Source of the DNA: Diphasiastrum complanatum
Taxonomy: Eukaryota > Streptophyta > Lycopodiopsida > Lycopodiales > Lycopodiaceae
NCBI GenBank assembly: GCA_029204225.1
Contig: CM055100.1
Span: forward strand, 47,769,666-47,833,665
DNA length: 64,000 nt
Reading direction: 5' to 3'
This document shows positions 10,458 to 21,797 of this stretch, one piece after another; the first letter of the stretch is position 1; each line of letters starts with the position of its first letter. Under the pieces are notes generated by a model, which saw only the letters and a program-made list of their open reading frames with translations, did not search any database and was not told the origin of the DNA. Position numbers and translations under genes: made by a program.

Positions 10458-11840
10458 TTTTGTTCTATTTTGAAATGGCAATAAACATAAAGTACTTACG
10501 AGTCTTCCGTTGATGATGAATCTGAAATATGTTGGTAGATTGGTTTGTAATAGCATGAGCTCTGTTCTGATAAAATCAAGCTTCCAATGCTCTTCCACCT
10601 CAACCATAGTCAAATATTCCTCATTGTAGATAATGCTTATCTCCATTTGGTTTGTGTGACCATTTAGTTCAAAGCCTTGATCCAGTGGTAGCCATGTACC
10701 TTCAATTTTCTTGTATCTCTGGTAGCTAAATGTGAGATTGAGCATTTGCTTTTCGATATAATAATGAAAGATCATTGAGGACTTTTTAATCCTGCATTCT
10801 ATGTCATGATTTGTTTTACTATCTCAGCCTTGATCCATGAGATCTGACAAAGTCTCATCTGATAAATCCTTGCAAACAAATAAAGTTGGTGTCCTACGAA
10901 CACTTGCACTCGAGAAAAAATCAACAAATATATGTAATGAGATAAACCAACTTAGGTGAACAATTTTCGAGCCTGTGTTTATCTTCATAGCATTTCTAAT
11001 ATCAATGAGTAGCTTGCATCTCAAGGATTCGAAAACAATGATGTCAGGAGTAGGCCACTCCTCACTTTGAAAACTAGGCAATGGAATTGCTTCGAGCTTG
11101 CCAAAACTTCCATCTGTTTGTGGCGTATATAAAGATTCATAAAAATAGATACCACAATCTGCAAGTTCCTTTGGACTTCTTCCTCTGTATTGCAGTTTTC
11201 AAAGTGAATCACGTCTAATATTTATGCAAGTGATTGTGCGGGCTCCCATTCACTTATGCATGATGCATATAAATCTGAAAGAAAAAAACAATGTTGAAAC
11301 ATTTAAATCATAATCAGAAGAGTATCAATAATAAAAAAATCACCTATAATTGTTGTAGAGTGCATATGTTTTGATATACTTACAATTACATTTTTTATGA
11401 TTATGAGGATTGATATCATGTACTTTGATTTCTGAATGCATATATACATGTTGTACTAAGACTTCTGATATAGTTTGACCTTCCAGGGTAGTCTTAAACT
11501 CCAAATTTTTTGCTTTCCAGTAAGATTTGTAAGTCATTTTTGCTCTTTTCTTTTGTCAAAAATTGTCCTTTGATGATGGATGCAACAATACCCATGAGTT
11601 CTTCGTATATTTTGTTTGTTTCCAGTTATCAGCTTCATCTTTCTCATTGTAAAGAATCACAGACTCGATTGTAGATTTGGGTCTCCTTGCCATTGCTATT
11701 TTCAAAGCTTGGGCGCCAAAAATCTCTCTGATATGATACTTAATTTCAATTTTTTGTATCACATTTAATCTAATGTAAATGCCAACATAGTCACAGTTAC
11801 TGCGTATACCATATTTTATATAACTGTACATACTATATTT
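10458..11840 (-). pseudogene. Gene d: second Ulp1-like (C48) cysteine protease
   Basis: Minus-strand exons can be followed from about 11830. The first ends at 11384 (donor GTAAGTAT), the second starts at 11274 (acceptor TTTCTTTCAG), and a later one starts near 10792 (acceptor AATGCAG) and ends at about 10499 (donor GTAAGTAC). The second exon encodes EEEVQRNLQ followed, after loss of one base, by DCGIYFYESLYTPQTDG, which is the Ulp1/C48 Q..N..DCG core. The Cys codon lies at 11154-11156. Upstream, NSWVLLHPS resembles the HW.L segment with Ser in place of His. In-frame TGA near 11556 and TAA near 11223 add to the damage. In plant genomes Ulp1-like genes often travel in DNA transposons such as some Mutator-like elements, which fits the setting. 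Confidence 0.5.
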
Positions 11841-12124
11841 CTACAACTGTAACTAGTATAGTTAGAAAATTTCATTATACTAACCAGCATAGTCAAGTAA
11901 ATTTAAGTTGAGGTATTGACGTCGGGCAGATTAGCACGTGTCGGGCAGGAAGGAGAAACCAGTGAATTACGTCCATGCTGCCCGGACACGGATTTCAAAG
12001 TTTTCTATATTGCATTTTTATTTTATATTTAATTTGAACTACGTTACGTAGTTTTCAAATTTGTGCATTTTGATTGGGCCTGGTGACGGTCGAAACTAAA
12101 GAAAAAAAATAAAAGTATCTTCAC
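11841..12124. other. Subterminal non-coding region of the TIR element
   Basis: No gene seen. It contains GTCGGGCAGATTAGCACGTG, a further CACGTGTCGGGCAGG and an opposed CTGCCCGGACACG between about 11930 and 11995, so CACGTGT-type boxes recur here as in the central region. Confidence 0.4.
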
Positions 12125-12159
12125 AAAGGGTCTTTTTGATATTGAGAACTCCTCTAATG
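12125..12159 (-). repeat. Right terminal inverted repeat
   Basis: Reverse complement of 4869-4903 with one mismatch. It ends ...GAACTCCTCTAATG and is followed by GTACCTCTAATTTTC of the neighbouring copia gag. Confidence 0.75.
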
Positions 12160-12645
12160 GTACCTCTAATTTTCTCTTATTGACAAGCTCGATGGAGAGA
12201 ACTACCATCTCTGGAAGTCAAGATGAAGGTCGTTCTACTAGCCAAGGAACTATGGGACATAGTTGATGGTACCGAAATCAAGCCAGGGGCTAATGCAACT
12301 AGCATCACCAAATGGAGGCAATGAGATAGCAAGGCTTTTGTCTTAATCATTCTGAATGTCAAAGACTCCCAAATTAGTCATATCTGATCTACACAGACTA
12401 CTAAGGATGCTTAAGACATCCTAGGAAGACACATAGGAGGTTCTCAAATGTGCTGGAATGTAAAAGGCCATTGGGAGCTCCTCAATTTTGTGGAAGTAGT
12501 TTTTGCAGCTAAGTCTAGGGCACATAAGCACTTGGTTTTAACTAAACAAACATTGATATATGCTTTTCCAAGTGGCAACGCCAAGACAAATAAAACCAAA
12601 GGCCATCATCCCAATTTTGATTGCAGTGGGTCGTGCAATAGGTTA
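12160..12645 (+). pseudogene. Copia gag N-terminal remnant
   Basis: Reads NGTSNFLLIDKLDGENYHLW then, after a one-base slip, MKVVLLAKELWDIVDGTEIK, AFVLIILNVKDSQISHI and TTKDA. These are hallmarks of the copia Gag UBN2 domain (LDG.NY..W, ELW.IV.G, I.L...D). Several stops and a large deletion remove the rest. At 12641-12653 the polypurine-like GGTTAAGGGGGTA leads straight into a 3' LTR. Confidence 0.7.
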
Positions 12646-12653
12646 AGGGGGTA

Positions 12654-13675
12654 TGATGTTGGTTAATTCGCCAAGTTCTTCAGTACATGAGTTCACTTCG
12701 CCCATAGAGCAAGGAGGTCCTCACATATGGAAGGAGGTGGATGATGAGAGCCGAGTGAGAGAGAGTCGAGAATTGCTAGCAAGTAGTACAAGTTTTCATG
12801 ATGTGAGCCTCACGGTGAATTCCCAAAGATGGAAGGACCATGTAGGAGCTAGTAAATTCTAGGCTATTTGGGAAAATATTGTAGACCCCTCTTAAAGGAG
12901 AGTTAGTGAGCCACCTTATGATGGTGACATCTAGTGGAAGAGGTTATTCCATTTGTAATTTGTAATTGTGAAAATTCCACTTGGGCTCCACATAGGATAA
13001 CTCTCCACTCTCTTTAAGAGACTACCTCCTCTATGAGGGAGCTTTCTATGCAATGCTTCTACTCCATGTTTCTAATATCAAGAACCTCCACGAGTTTGGT
13101 GCATTCAACTAGCTCCTTGATCATGAATGTTTTTTTGAGTGATGCATTTATGTCTTGTCCTTCCACTCTTTGTTGTGGTTGTGGATTAAGTTTTAGATTT
13201 CTTGTTTTTCTTTATGCAATGTGGAATAGGATAGTTGTGGATTAGTTCTTGCATTCCATTTCTTGTTCTTGTGGACTAATGTAGGACTTAAGCATTCAAG
13301 TAAACTAGAGGCAAGGTTTGTGGTTGAGACTTTGCAAATTTACTAACATCTTAGTTCTTGATGTTCTTGAAATGTCTAACAATCAAGAAATGTGTGTTTC
13401 TTGATTCTTGGGCATTTGTAATTCTGTTAAATTAGTTTCTATTTCTTGCATATGGTTAGATCTATGTTCTAGATTAGTTTGTATTTTGCAAGATCTACTT
13501 GATTTAGTTTGTAGCAACTAGTTTGTAAGAATCATGTTCATGTTCAACCGAGCAGAAAGCATATCTGATTGTTGGGCATTCTGGCTTGCGTGCTTCGGTA
13601 GCTGTTGGATGTAAGTGGAGTTCAATAGTGTTCGAATCTGAGTGTCCTCTGACAGGCTGGACATATACTACAACA
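12654..13675 (+). repeat. Copia-type LTR (family A, copy 2)
   Basis: Follows a polypurine-like TTAAGGGGGT and starts TGATGTTGG, ending CTACAACA. It shares scattered blocks with 2206-3111. The pair may be LTRs of two members of one family rather than of one element, because the TIR element and a different LTR lie between them. Confidence 0.55.
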
Positions 13676-13771
13676 CTCAAACAATCTCCCTAATCTGGGC
13701 ATTGAATCGAAAGAGATAAGTGCCAATAAGAGCCCACATAACCTAGTAACAGGCCAAAACAAGAAGATAAT

Positions 13772-16700
13772 TGTTATGTCCATGACCAGTACATAGGATT
13801 CAGTTTTACTCCTAGTCTTGTGAATGTTTGTGCAAGATACTCGTCAAGATTGAATTTAAAACTGTCAAACAATACGAAATGGCCAGATTGAGTACTAACA
13901 TAACTCTTTATCTAAGTAGTGAAAATCTGGTTGGATACAGTTTAAGAGTTATTGGAATATTATTAGTGGGATTTCCATTCATGTTGAGTTTGGATAGTTT
14001 TTGTCAATATCAACGGATTAATGCCAAACCAGTCAATAAAAAAAACAGTTCAATATTATTGGAAAATTTGTAATTGATAGGAACTGATCAATGATCAAAA
14101 GTAAAAAACTGATTTCATTTTTAGTTAAATTCTATGATAAATTATATGCGGAATATTAGACTAGTACTGTATATTGGTAGATGATTTTTGTATATCAGTG
14201 ATTCAACCCAGTTATAAGACAGAAGTGAATTTGTTTCAGACTTTTTTCTACATTAATTAACTTTAAACATTTACTAATGTCGTTACATCTTCTTTGTACC
14301 TGACTGAAGATCCTAGGTGGGAGGAAGAGTGGACATTAGTGGTAATAAGTGTGATCGGAAAATGTATTTCACAATTAGGATTTTGGTAATCCCTATAAAT
14401 GATTGCTTTATACTAGATATTATTTTCCTAGACTAAATTCATTTAGTTGCATAACTGATATCTTTGTAACCATTTAGTTATTCGCAATTTTGGATGTTAA
14501 TTGTGATGTTAGCAGTGGAATTTGATACGTGAATTACATTGGATCTATTAAGAAGCTTGTGCCTAGAGTTAATGCTCTAGGATCTAGGGGAATTCGAAGC
14601 TTATCACTAATATGGAAGGATCACAATGTAATGTTGAACCGTGTTAATTCTTCTGTTTTAAATCACAGGATCATATGTGAGTTTTTGGTATCCAACTGAT
14701 AGGCATGCCAGTCATCCAAATAAATGGATTCTCCAGTTTTTTGGGAACAAAAGATAATATCCTATATGAATTATAGGACAGGTAGATAATCAGTGGATCT
14801 CTAGAATATCAGATGAGACAGTTAAGGGTTTTTTGGAAGAAAAAGTTGTGGTATGGGACATTAGTAATATTAAAAAGAAAATTCTAGGACTGTAAAGATC
14901 TGATGATCAATGGTGTATTTTAGTACCTAGTCGCGATATGGGAAAAAGAAAACTATTTGATCAAATGTGGGATGTTTTGGGAAATTTTCAGGTTTAATCT
15001 AGATTTGAATGTGGTATCTCACTATTTACAAAATCAGAGGCCCTCAAATCTATTTCTCGCTTTATTAATTAATACTTTAGTTCTTAGTAATTTCTCAAAT
15101 ATTAGACATTGGACTGGGTTATATGATTCTTTCCAGCATGAAGTTATTCTTCTAAAAGACTGTTATGTCATATAAATTTACTACTTGTGTGAATAGACTT
15201 GGAATTCAGATAAATTCTTCAATTTCTTAAACCTAGAATATCTCTTTCGCATAAATGGATTTCAATGGAATGGTAGTTTCTGTCACTCTAGTTGAAAACA
15301 TTCGAAGGAAAAGTGTTGTTTGTAATAGAGTGAATCCTTTTATGGAATGCACTTATTACTGACTTTTCATGGACTTAGATATTTTCATATGTCATCTTTT
15401 CAGTTAACTTTTATAGAAATTGATATTTCTTTTAAAAGGAGGGGTGAAGTGATGAGATAAAATTCTATCTGAGAATCTGTTGGCTGCTTAGTTTTCAGAA
15501 AAGAACTAGCTATGGTATAGAAATGAGATTTTTTTTGGAAGTAGTTTCAAATAGATTCAGAGGAAGATACCTAATTGGAACTTTTCGGAAATTCTCTAGG
15601 GATTGTTTGGACAATTTGGAACTAGAACAGGTTTGAAATTTGAATCATCATCTATAAGTAGTATAGTGAAAGGTCAACAGTTACTAATTCCATTTTGATT
15701 GGAATAGGAGTAAGTTTGATCATGATTTAAATCTGAATGTCTATCTTAAATCAAACTAATCTTAGTCTGAGTACTAGGATCAGAGAGGGGTTGATTAAGT
15801 GGAAGAAATTATGTTATTAGAAAAAATTGGATTGGAAATCTCTTGGGAGTGAATTTTATTCATCTCAGAGATTTTTCGAATATGTTATTTACTCATGAGA
15901 AATAGAAATTCTTTTGTAGCTAAGTTACAAGATCTCAAAGAGGCATGTGAGTAACATATGTGGATTTTGGATGAATATGCTAGATAAAAATGTGTTTATG
16001 TGCTGGGTCATAGTGAGATTATTCACCTATGTGCACGATAAATCTTGTATGAATCTACTGTGTATTCCTGGTTATTAGGGTTATTTGGTGCAGTTAACCT
16101 AGTCGATGAACATAAGCATATTATCAAGTATTGTTTTGACAGATACTTGCAGAGTTAACAATATAATTGAATTCTTCACCTATACATTTAAGATCTATGA
16201 ATAATTGGCAATTAACTTGAGTAGTTGATTACTCCAAGATGAAGTTACTTAATAAAATGATTAGTGTAATGAGGAGTCACTAGAAACTAATGGTTTTGAA
16301 TTATATTGCTTGTAAGATGCATGATTAGTGATCATCAAGATTCATCAATTAAAATTATGTGCATTGTTTGGAGAATGTTCTTAAAATCCAGTATTTTCCT
16401 GGTGGGAAAGATTTTGGATTGATTCTTATTTTTCTTGAGTTATGGTGGACATATACTCTAGTATCCTGTAAATGATTAAGTATGGTTTGGATTCAAGAAT
16501 ATTATGATTGATGAATTATACGAATCTAAATATTTATGATTGGCGGATCATAAATAGATACTTAATTGTTGTTAGAGGATTATAAGGAATTATAATGATT
16601 CTTAAGTGTGATGATAAATTTTTGATCTATTAATCGAGTAAGAATTCAGATTAGTGTCTTGAATCTCTTTAATCCAATATTTTATTGAGCTTATGAATCT

Positions 16701-17979
16701 CACAAACATTCTCACAAGATAAGTTATTTTACTTGGGGAGAGTTTTATTAATCTAGTGGATGTTATTCTACTGTAGATTATGGTTTGCGAATGCTTTTGT
16801 ACAGTTCGTTGGATTGGATCTCTAGTTATCATAGGGGACAAACAAATCTCTTACGATGAATGAATGTTATTTTTTTGTATTTGATGCTAGAAACATGATC
16901 ATTTAACTCAAGAAAGTATCTAGGATACTCAAAGTTGAGTTTTAATCATTTTATATCTTAACGATCCTCTTAGAGGTTAGTTGAATGGATATCATATTTT
17001 AGAATTGAATTCTATTGATATTTGTATTTGGAAGTTTTTATAAGTTGTCTGCCAAAGTTTGTGGATAATTTAAGACTGTAATTATTATTTCTTTAACTTT
17101 AATATCCTAAGTTAGGTAATACTTCACTCAGTGTGCCATGTAAGTGTTTTACGTGAAGGTAATATTACTAGCTTATAGTGAGTATAACCTAGATGAAAAA
17201 TTTTATCACTCAGTGTACTTTTCAAACCTGAGTTGTACTCTATTGTAGAGATTATCGCTTGAAAAATAGGTTAATCTCTGAGTACTTGTTTGATATGAAA
17301 GTCACTAAGGATAATGATTTTCTAGGTTGATATTGGAAGTTAAAGGAATTGTTCCTATAACTCTTTCATGTTATGAGGACAAAATTAGATTAAGGGGGGA
17401 ATAATGTTATGTCCATGACTAGTACATATAGGATTCAATATACTCCTAGTCTTGGATACACGGTACTCCAGTGAATCAAGCTGTTAGTTATGCCACGTCA
17501 TACTGGACGTGACCCGAAAGTAACTAACATCCTTGTGAGGCCCAGAACACACCAAATGGAGTTAGTACAAGGTTTGAAACAGTCAAGGCATGTGTAGAGT
17601 TATCAATAGCAATCTATGGACAGAGGATCCATGCATAGAGACTCTATTCTAGATTAATCTATGTATAGGAGAGTTAGAACCTTGCATGACCATGTGCACA
17701 GGTGGTTCTAAGCTCTATATAAGGGGGCCAAACTTGCCCTATTACACACATTTGTGGTTGATTCATTGCCAAGGTTTCACTCTACTTTCATGCTTCATAT
17801 TCCCTAGCTTAGGGGTGAAGCTTCTAGAGTTGATTGGTTACTTCTACCTGGTTGGGTGGTTTCTCCATAGTGTGTTTTCCATTGTGTTTGTCTTGTAAGC
17901 ATGATCTTGAGGAGTTTTCCCTTATAATAATAAAGAAAACAGAAGCCAACAGTTGGCACTGTCAACATTTGTGCTAACA
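13772..17979 (+). mobile_element. Old ~4.2-kb LTR retrotransposon, 5' LTR nearly lost
   Basis: TGTTATGTCCATGACCAGTA...GGATTCA..TACTCCTAGTCTTG at 13772-13820 matches the start of the complete LTR at 17405. The end of the interior (GAGGACAAAATTAGATTAAGGGGGGA, read in two parts at about 17376-17400) looks like the 3' end of Ty3/gypsy elements, which often place a GAGGACGAA-type motif shortly before the polypurine tract. The interior (13830-17376) is AT-rich and full of stops. I could not identify protease, RT or integrase with confidence, so the gypsy assignment is tentative. Confidence 0.5.
17405..17979 (+). repeat. 3' LTR of the 13.8-18.0 kb element
   Basis: The 575-bp sequence starts TGTTATGTCC after a polypurine tract (TTAAGGGGGGA) and ends GTGCTAACA, giving TGTTA/TAACA inverted ends. 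It has a TATA box, CTATATAAGG, at 17714-17723 and AATAATAAAG near 17926, as expected for an LTR promoter and polyadenylation signal. Confidence 0.7.
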
Positions 17980-18116
17980 GAATATGTCAACAGCTCCATC
18001 TTTGGATGAGAGTTTGATCTAGTTTGAGAAAGACTGGTAGAGCTAGTGAAATAGATCTCACAACTAGTTGCAAGATCTCAAATTGGAGTTGGTAGGATAC
18101 CGTTATTGAATCCTTT

Positions 18117-18216
<100 letters not shown>

Positions 18217-18257
18217 ACACTTTTTGATCCATTGCAAGTCAATTTCTCAAGGGAAGA

Positions 18258-19570
18258 TGGCTTCCATAGGTTCCTTTTTGTTGGAGCCGTGGTGAGAGAT
18301 TGAACATCTCCAATTATGCCATTTGGAAGGTGAGGATGGAGTCCATTTTGGTACTCCAAGTTGTGATGGAGATTGTGCCATGACTTGAGGAGGAGTCTCA
18401 AGGGCTCCATGAGGTTCAAAATTACAAGAAGAGAGCAAGGATGGCCCTACATATCATCAAGATGAATGTTTCCAATGAAGTGCCGAGGGAGATTGGACCT
18501 TGACCAAGGAGGCTTGGGACACATTGAAATCCATTTATGAAGCAAGGAACACATCAAGGTTTCTCGCACTAAGAAACCAAATCTTTCAAAGCTTCCAAAG
18601 GAGTGATGAGAGTGTCTCCAATTATGTTTTGAGAGTGAAAGATCTTCATAGAGAGCTTGGTTGCATAGGAGACCACCTCAATCCAAGAGAGCTAAAAAGT
18701 GATCCTAAATGGGTTGAAGAAAGAATTTGACAACCTTGTCCAATCTTATGCGATCAATGAGGAGCTTCCAATCTTGGAGGCACTACAAGGAGTTCTCATT
18801 TTCGATAAGTCTAGGCAAGAGAACAAGCTATTGAGGATCAATCAACTTCCCGTGAAAGATGATAGAGAGGTGAAAGCATACTTCACAAAGGACAAGCCAA
18901 GAGGAAGGGGCAAAGAGAATCATCAACATTTCAAGAAGGACAAGTCAAAGGAGGAGCGTGATGAGGAGTCATCACAAACATCAACAAGTTGCAAATCCAA
19001 CAAGATGTGATACTTTTGTGGTAAGAAGGGGCATTTTGCTTCTAATTGTTTCAAGAAGAAAGAGTTCCTCAAGCAAGCTAACCATACTAAAGAGAGTGAA
19101 GGTGAGATAGAAAGGAGTTGTGAAGAAGGATCTCTCATGATGTATATGTACTCTTCTTCTAGTCTTGAAGATAGAAATGCATGGTGGATAGATAGTGGAT
19201 CTAGTTCTCATATGACTAGTTCAAAAAAATCTTTCACTCATCTTGCACCTTACAATGGTTCTAGAAAGTTTATCTTCTTTCCTATTGATGATGAAAGCAA
19301 GATAGAAGGAATTGGTAGTGTACCAATTGGTGTTGAATCCACTATGATTCTTAAAGATGTACTTTTTGTGCCTAATCTCACTATGAATTTCATTAGTGTT
19401 GGCAAGGTGCTAGATGATGGTTTCCAAGTTGATTTCGGAAAAGATGCTTGCTCAGATAAGAGGGATGGTGATGTGGTAGCAAGAGGGACTAGATGTGGGA
19501 ACCTTTTCAAGTTGGAATCTAATCCTTGTGGAAGTGTGGTCAAGAGGAGTACCTCAACCTATGTTCCATG
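18258..19570 (+). pseudogene. Copia gag-protease remnant
   Basis: The frame can be followed with slips: SNYAIWKVRMES, then LTKEAWDTLKSIYEARN and NQIFQSFQRSDESVSNYVLR of Gag, then LKKEFDNLVQSYAINEELP. The zinc knuckle reads stop-YFCGKKGHFASNCFKKK: TGA at 19008-19010 replaces the first Cys of CX2CX4HX4C. The protease segment NAWWIDSGSSSHMTS keeps the D-S/T-G triad, followed by VPIGVESTMILKDVLFVPNL and MNFISVGKVLDDGFQV of the gag-pre-integrase region. Coding similarity is lost after about 19560. No LTR of its own was recognised. Confidence 0.75.
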
Positions 19571-20191
19571 ATGGTAAGACTCATGAAGATGGTGCTTTGG
19601 CAAAAGCACATGGAGAGTTATCGCCAAGGTGTTCTACTTCTCATCAATTTTCTCATCTTGTTTATGTAGATGACCTTGTTTCATCAACTACAAGCAAAGA
19701 CGGTGTTTTTTTTTGTCATAAAATAGTGGGCGTGAGCGGCAGCGGAAGCTCGAGGATTTGAGCGAGGCGTGTAGGAACGGAAATGCAACAGTTAGCAATA
19801 GAAATATTCAAGTAGAAGAATTCATACAGATTGCGCAAATGAACAACGCAGTAGTGAGACAAAAATTGCACTCTGATTAATATCAACAATGAGTACAATG
19901 GCTTGAAGTAATAACTTCAGCTTGCTGAGCGTGATAATGCTGGCTACAGAAAACCCTGATTGAAAGAGAAGTTTAATTACCACTTACATAGCTTGATTCA
20001 ACTAATATATAGATTTACAAGTGTCCAGAGAAAAATATCTTATGCCTTAATTGCCATTTACTCCAGTTTTGCATCTGCACAAAGTTGGTAACCGCCTTAA
20101 GCTATTTGTTTCTCCAACTGTTTTAGGGCTGATGATAAGTTGGCGACGTCGGTCTGCCAATGTAGAAAAATCCGAAAAACCCCAAAAATCC
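19571..20191. other. Non-coding, broken retroelement tail
   Basis: A short frame with FSHLVYVDDLVSSTTS (about 19650-19700) resembles the YVDD core of copia RT (IYVDDLIFTS), which would place a deletion between protease and RT in the preceding copia remnant. The rest shows no gene. Confidence 0.4.
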
Positions 20192-20654
20192 GAAGGTGCC
20201 CTTAGATTGAAGGTATGCAAATCTTGAAGGTGCCCTTAGACTTAAGGTATGTAAATCCTGAAGGCACCCTTAGATTTAAGGTAGCGAAGTAGGCGAAAAA
20301 GGCAAAAAAGCCGAAAAGTGCCTTGGACTAAAGGCAACGAAGAAGGCGAAGGTGCCTTAGACTAAAGGCAGTGAAAAAACAGAAGGTGCCTTAGACTAAA
20401 GACAGCGAAAATGTCGAAGGTGCCCTAGACTAAAGACAGCAAAAATGTCGAAGGTGCCTTAGACTAAAGGCAGCGAAAATGCCGAAAAAGCCGAAGGTGT
20501 CTTAAAATGGTTTCTAAGGCATTCTGGCCACTTTGTCGCATTTTTCGTGAAGGGCAAAAAGGCGAAAAAGGCGAAGGTGCCTTAAGAATGGTTTCTAAGG
20601 CATTCTGGCCACTTGGCCACTGTGTCGCTTTTCTCGCTAAGGTGCAAAAAAGGC
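20192..20654. repeat. 34-bp minisatellite with nested ~80-bp duplication
   Basis: Eight units starting GAAGGTGCCYTTAGACTAAAG begin at 20192, 20226, 20260, 20313, 20348, 20382, 20416 and 20450. Six are 34-35 bp; two carry extra GCGAAAAAGGC-type insertions (53 and 43 bp). Then come two ~80-bp units (20493-20572, 20573-20654) that each start GAAGGTG.CTTAA and contain GGTTTCTAAGGCATTCTGGCC. Short GGCGAAAAA/GGCAAAAAA blocks link both arrays. Confidence 0.9.
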
Positions 20655-21720
20655 TAAGGTGCCTAAAAATGGTTAAGGCAAAAAAATCTTTAAAACGGAA
20701 AATGTGAAGGTCCGAAAACATGTAGTCAGCCTTCGGTTTTCAGGATGCTCATTACTTGAACGATTTGTGTAAGGCTCAACATAACTAATGTGGTGCACTA
20801 CATATATGGACTTGAGCCTCAATCTTGAGCAGTCATGGAAGACAATCCATATCGTGTTGGGTACTACCTACAACAGGTATGAGTTGTGCACTAATCACAA
20901 ATAAGGAACTATAGGGCATTTTGACTCTCCCTACTAATGATGGTCACTGCCATTCAATGGAAATAAGGATGCTTGAGTTTCATGCACTATTATTTTTGTT
21001 GTCATGCAAGTTCCAATTTTGACATCATAGTGGTAAACAATATCATCACCTACTACTTTTTCTACTTTCTTCTTTTGAATCTCTTGCCCAAAACCTTTAT
21101 GGAACTTCTAGTCAAACATTTCAATTGAACCTCAATTAGAAAGAAGCTAAAATCTTATTGAATCATGACATTTGCATTTTAGGTGGTCAAGGCATACAAT
21201 ATACCTCTTTTGAATTCATCTCCTCCTACTCCTTGAAATTGCTTGACTCCACCTCTCATGGACTTCATGCTCATCTATCTACCATGGCATGTGAAGTCCT
21301 AGCAATTGCCTTTGCAACCTCTTCTTGAACAAATGCTTCTCTCTCAACCTAGACCTATATCAAAAAATTCTATGCTTTCCCCAATGCTCGGGAAACCTCT
21401 TTTGAGTTATCCTCAAAAATTCGGCATTTTTTGAAATTTCTGAGTATTTTGAAGACTTTCACTTGTAGAAAAAAATATATGCTTGTATAAAAAATCGACA
21501 AACATTTTATGATGCCGATTTTTGAAAAAAGTTGCCGATTCCATTCCTATAGTTTGTCGATTTTGCTGAGCAATGGCTTTCCCTATCTAGTTTTATATTG
21601 CCGAGTAGACCTGAGACAACAAATAAAGAACATGTCAGAGAAGATGAGAAACCATTAAAAATCTTCTTTTGACAAGTATATCATGTTCCTGTTTTTGCAT
21701 CATTAGCCACTCAAATTCAA
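20655..21720. other. Intergenic DNA, no gene supported
   Basis: AT-rich sequence with no long open frame. Degenerate GCCGATTTTT/GTCGATTTT words recur near 21500-21560. No feature claimed. Confidence 0.4.
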
Positions 21721-21738
21721 GTGGCCTTCATTGAATTG

Positions 21739-21797
21739 GGGGGGGGGGGGGGGGGGGGGGGGTGGGGGCGGGGGGGGGGGGAGAGGCGGGGGGCTGT
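21739..21797 (+). repeat. Poly-G tract, nearly pure, ~55 bp
   Basis: A G-run of about 30 is interrupted by single T, C or A residues and followed by further G-runs. A C-run with a T-run occurs at about 22133-22170. Such tracts can form G-quadruplexes but are also a common site of sequencing or assembly error, so exact lengths should not be trusted. Confidence 0.8.

Larger units (their letters stand above)
4869..12159. mobile_element. 7.3-kb multigene element with 35-bp TIRs (H3-Ulp element)
   Basis: The unit is bounded by CATTAGAGGAGTTCTCAATA... at 4869-4903 and its reverse complement at 12125-12159 (34 of 35 positions identical). It sits between a copia LTR/leader on the left and a copia gag on the right, and those two do not obviously belong to one element. 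Inside are four decayed spliced genes in a symmetrical arrangement: a (plus, ends ~6141) converges with b (minus, ends 6164); b and c diverge from a palindrome-rich region; c (plus, ends 10130) converges with d (minus). Two products look Ulp1/C48-like and one carries a histone H3 fold. I recognise no DDE, HUH or tyrosine-recombinase transposase and no unambiguous target-site duplication, so the class is unassigned. It could be a non-autonomous DNA transposon with captured genes, or a host segment flanked by an inverted duplication. Confidence 0.55.

Noticed and set aside
4869-12159. Polinton/Maverick or giant-virus insertion
   Set aside because: No DNA polymerase B, packaging ATPase, retroviral-type integrase or capsid seen; genes have plant-type introns and the TIRs are only 35 bp.
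15590-15720. Possible Ty3 integrase motif inside the 13.8-18 kb element
   Set aside because: A vague resemblance to the S.YHPQ.DGQ.E region disappears when residues are compared one by one.
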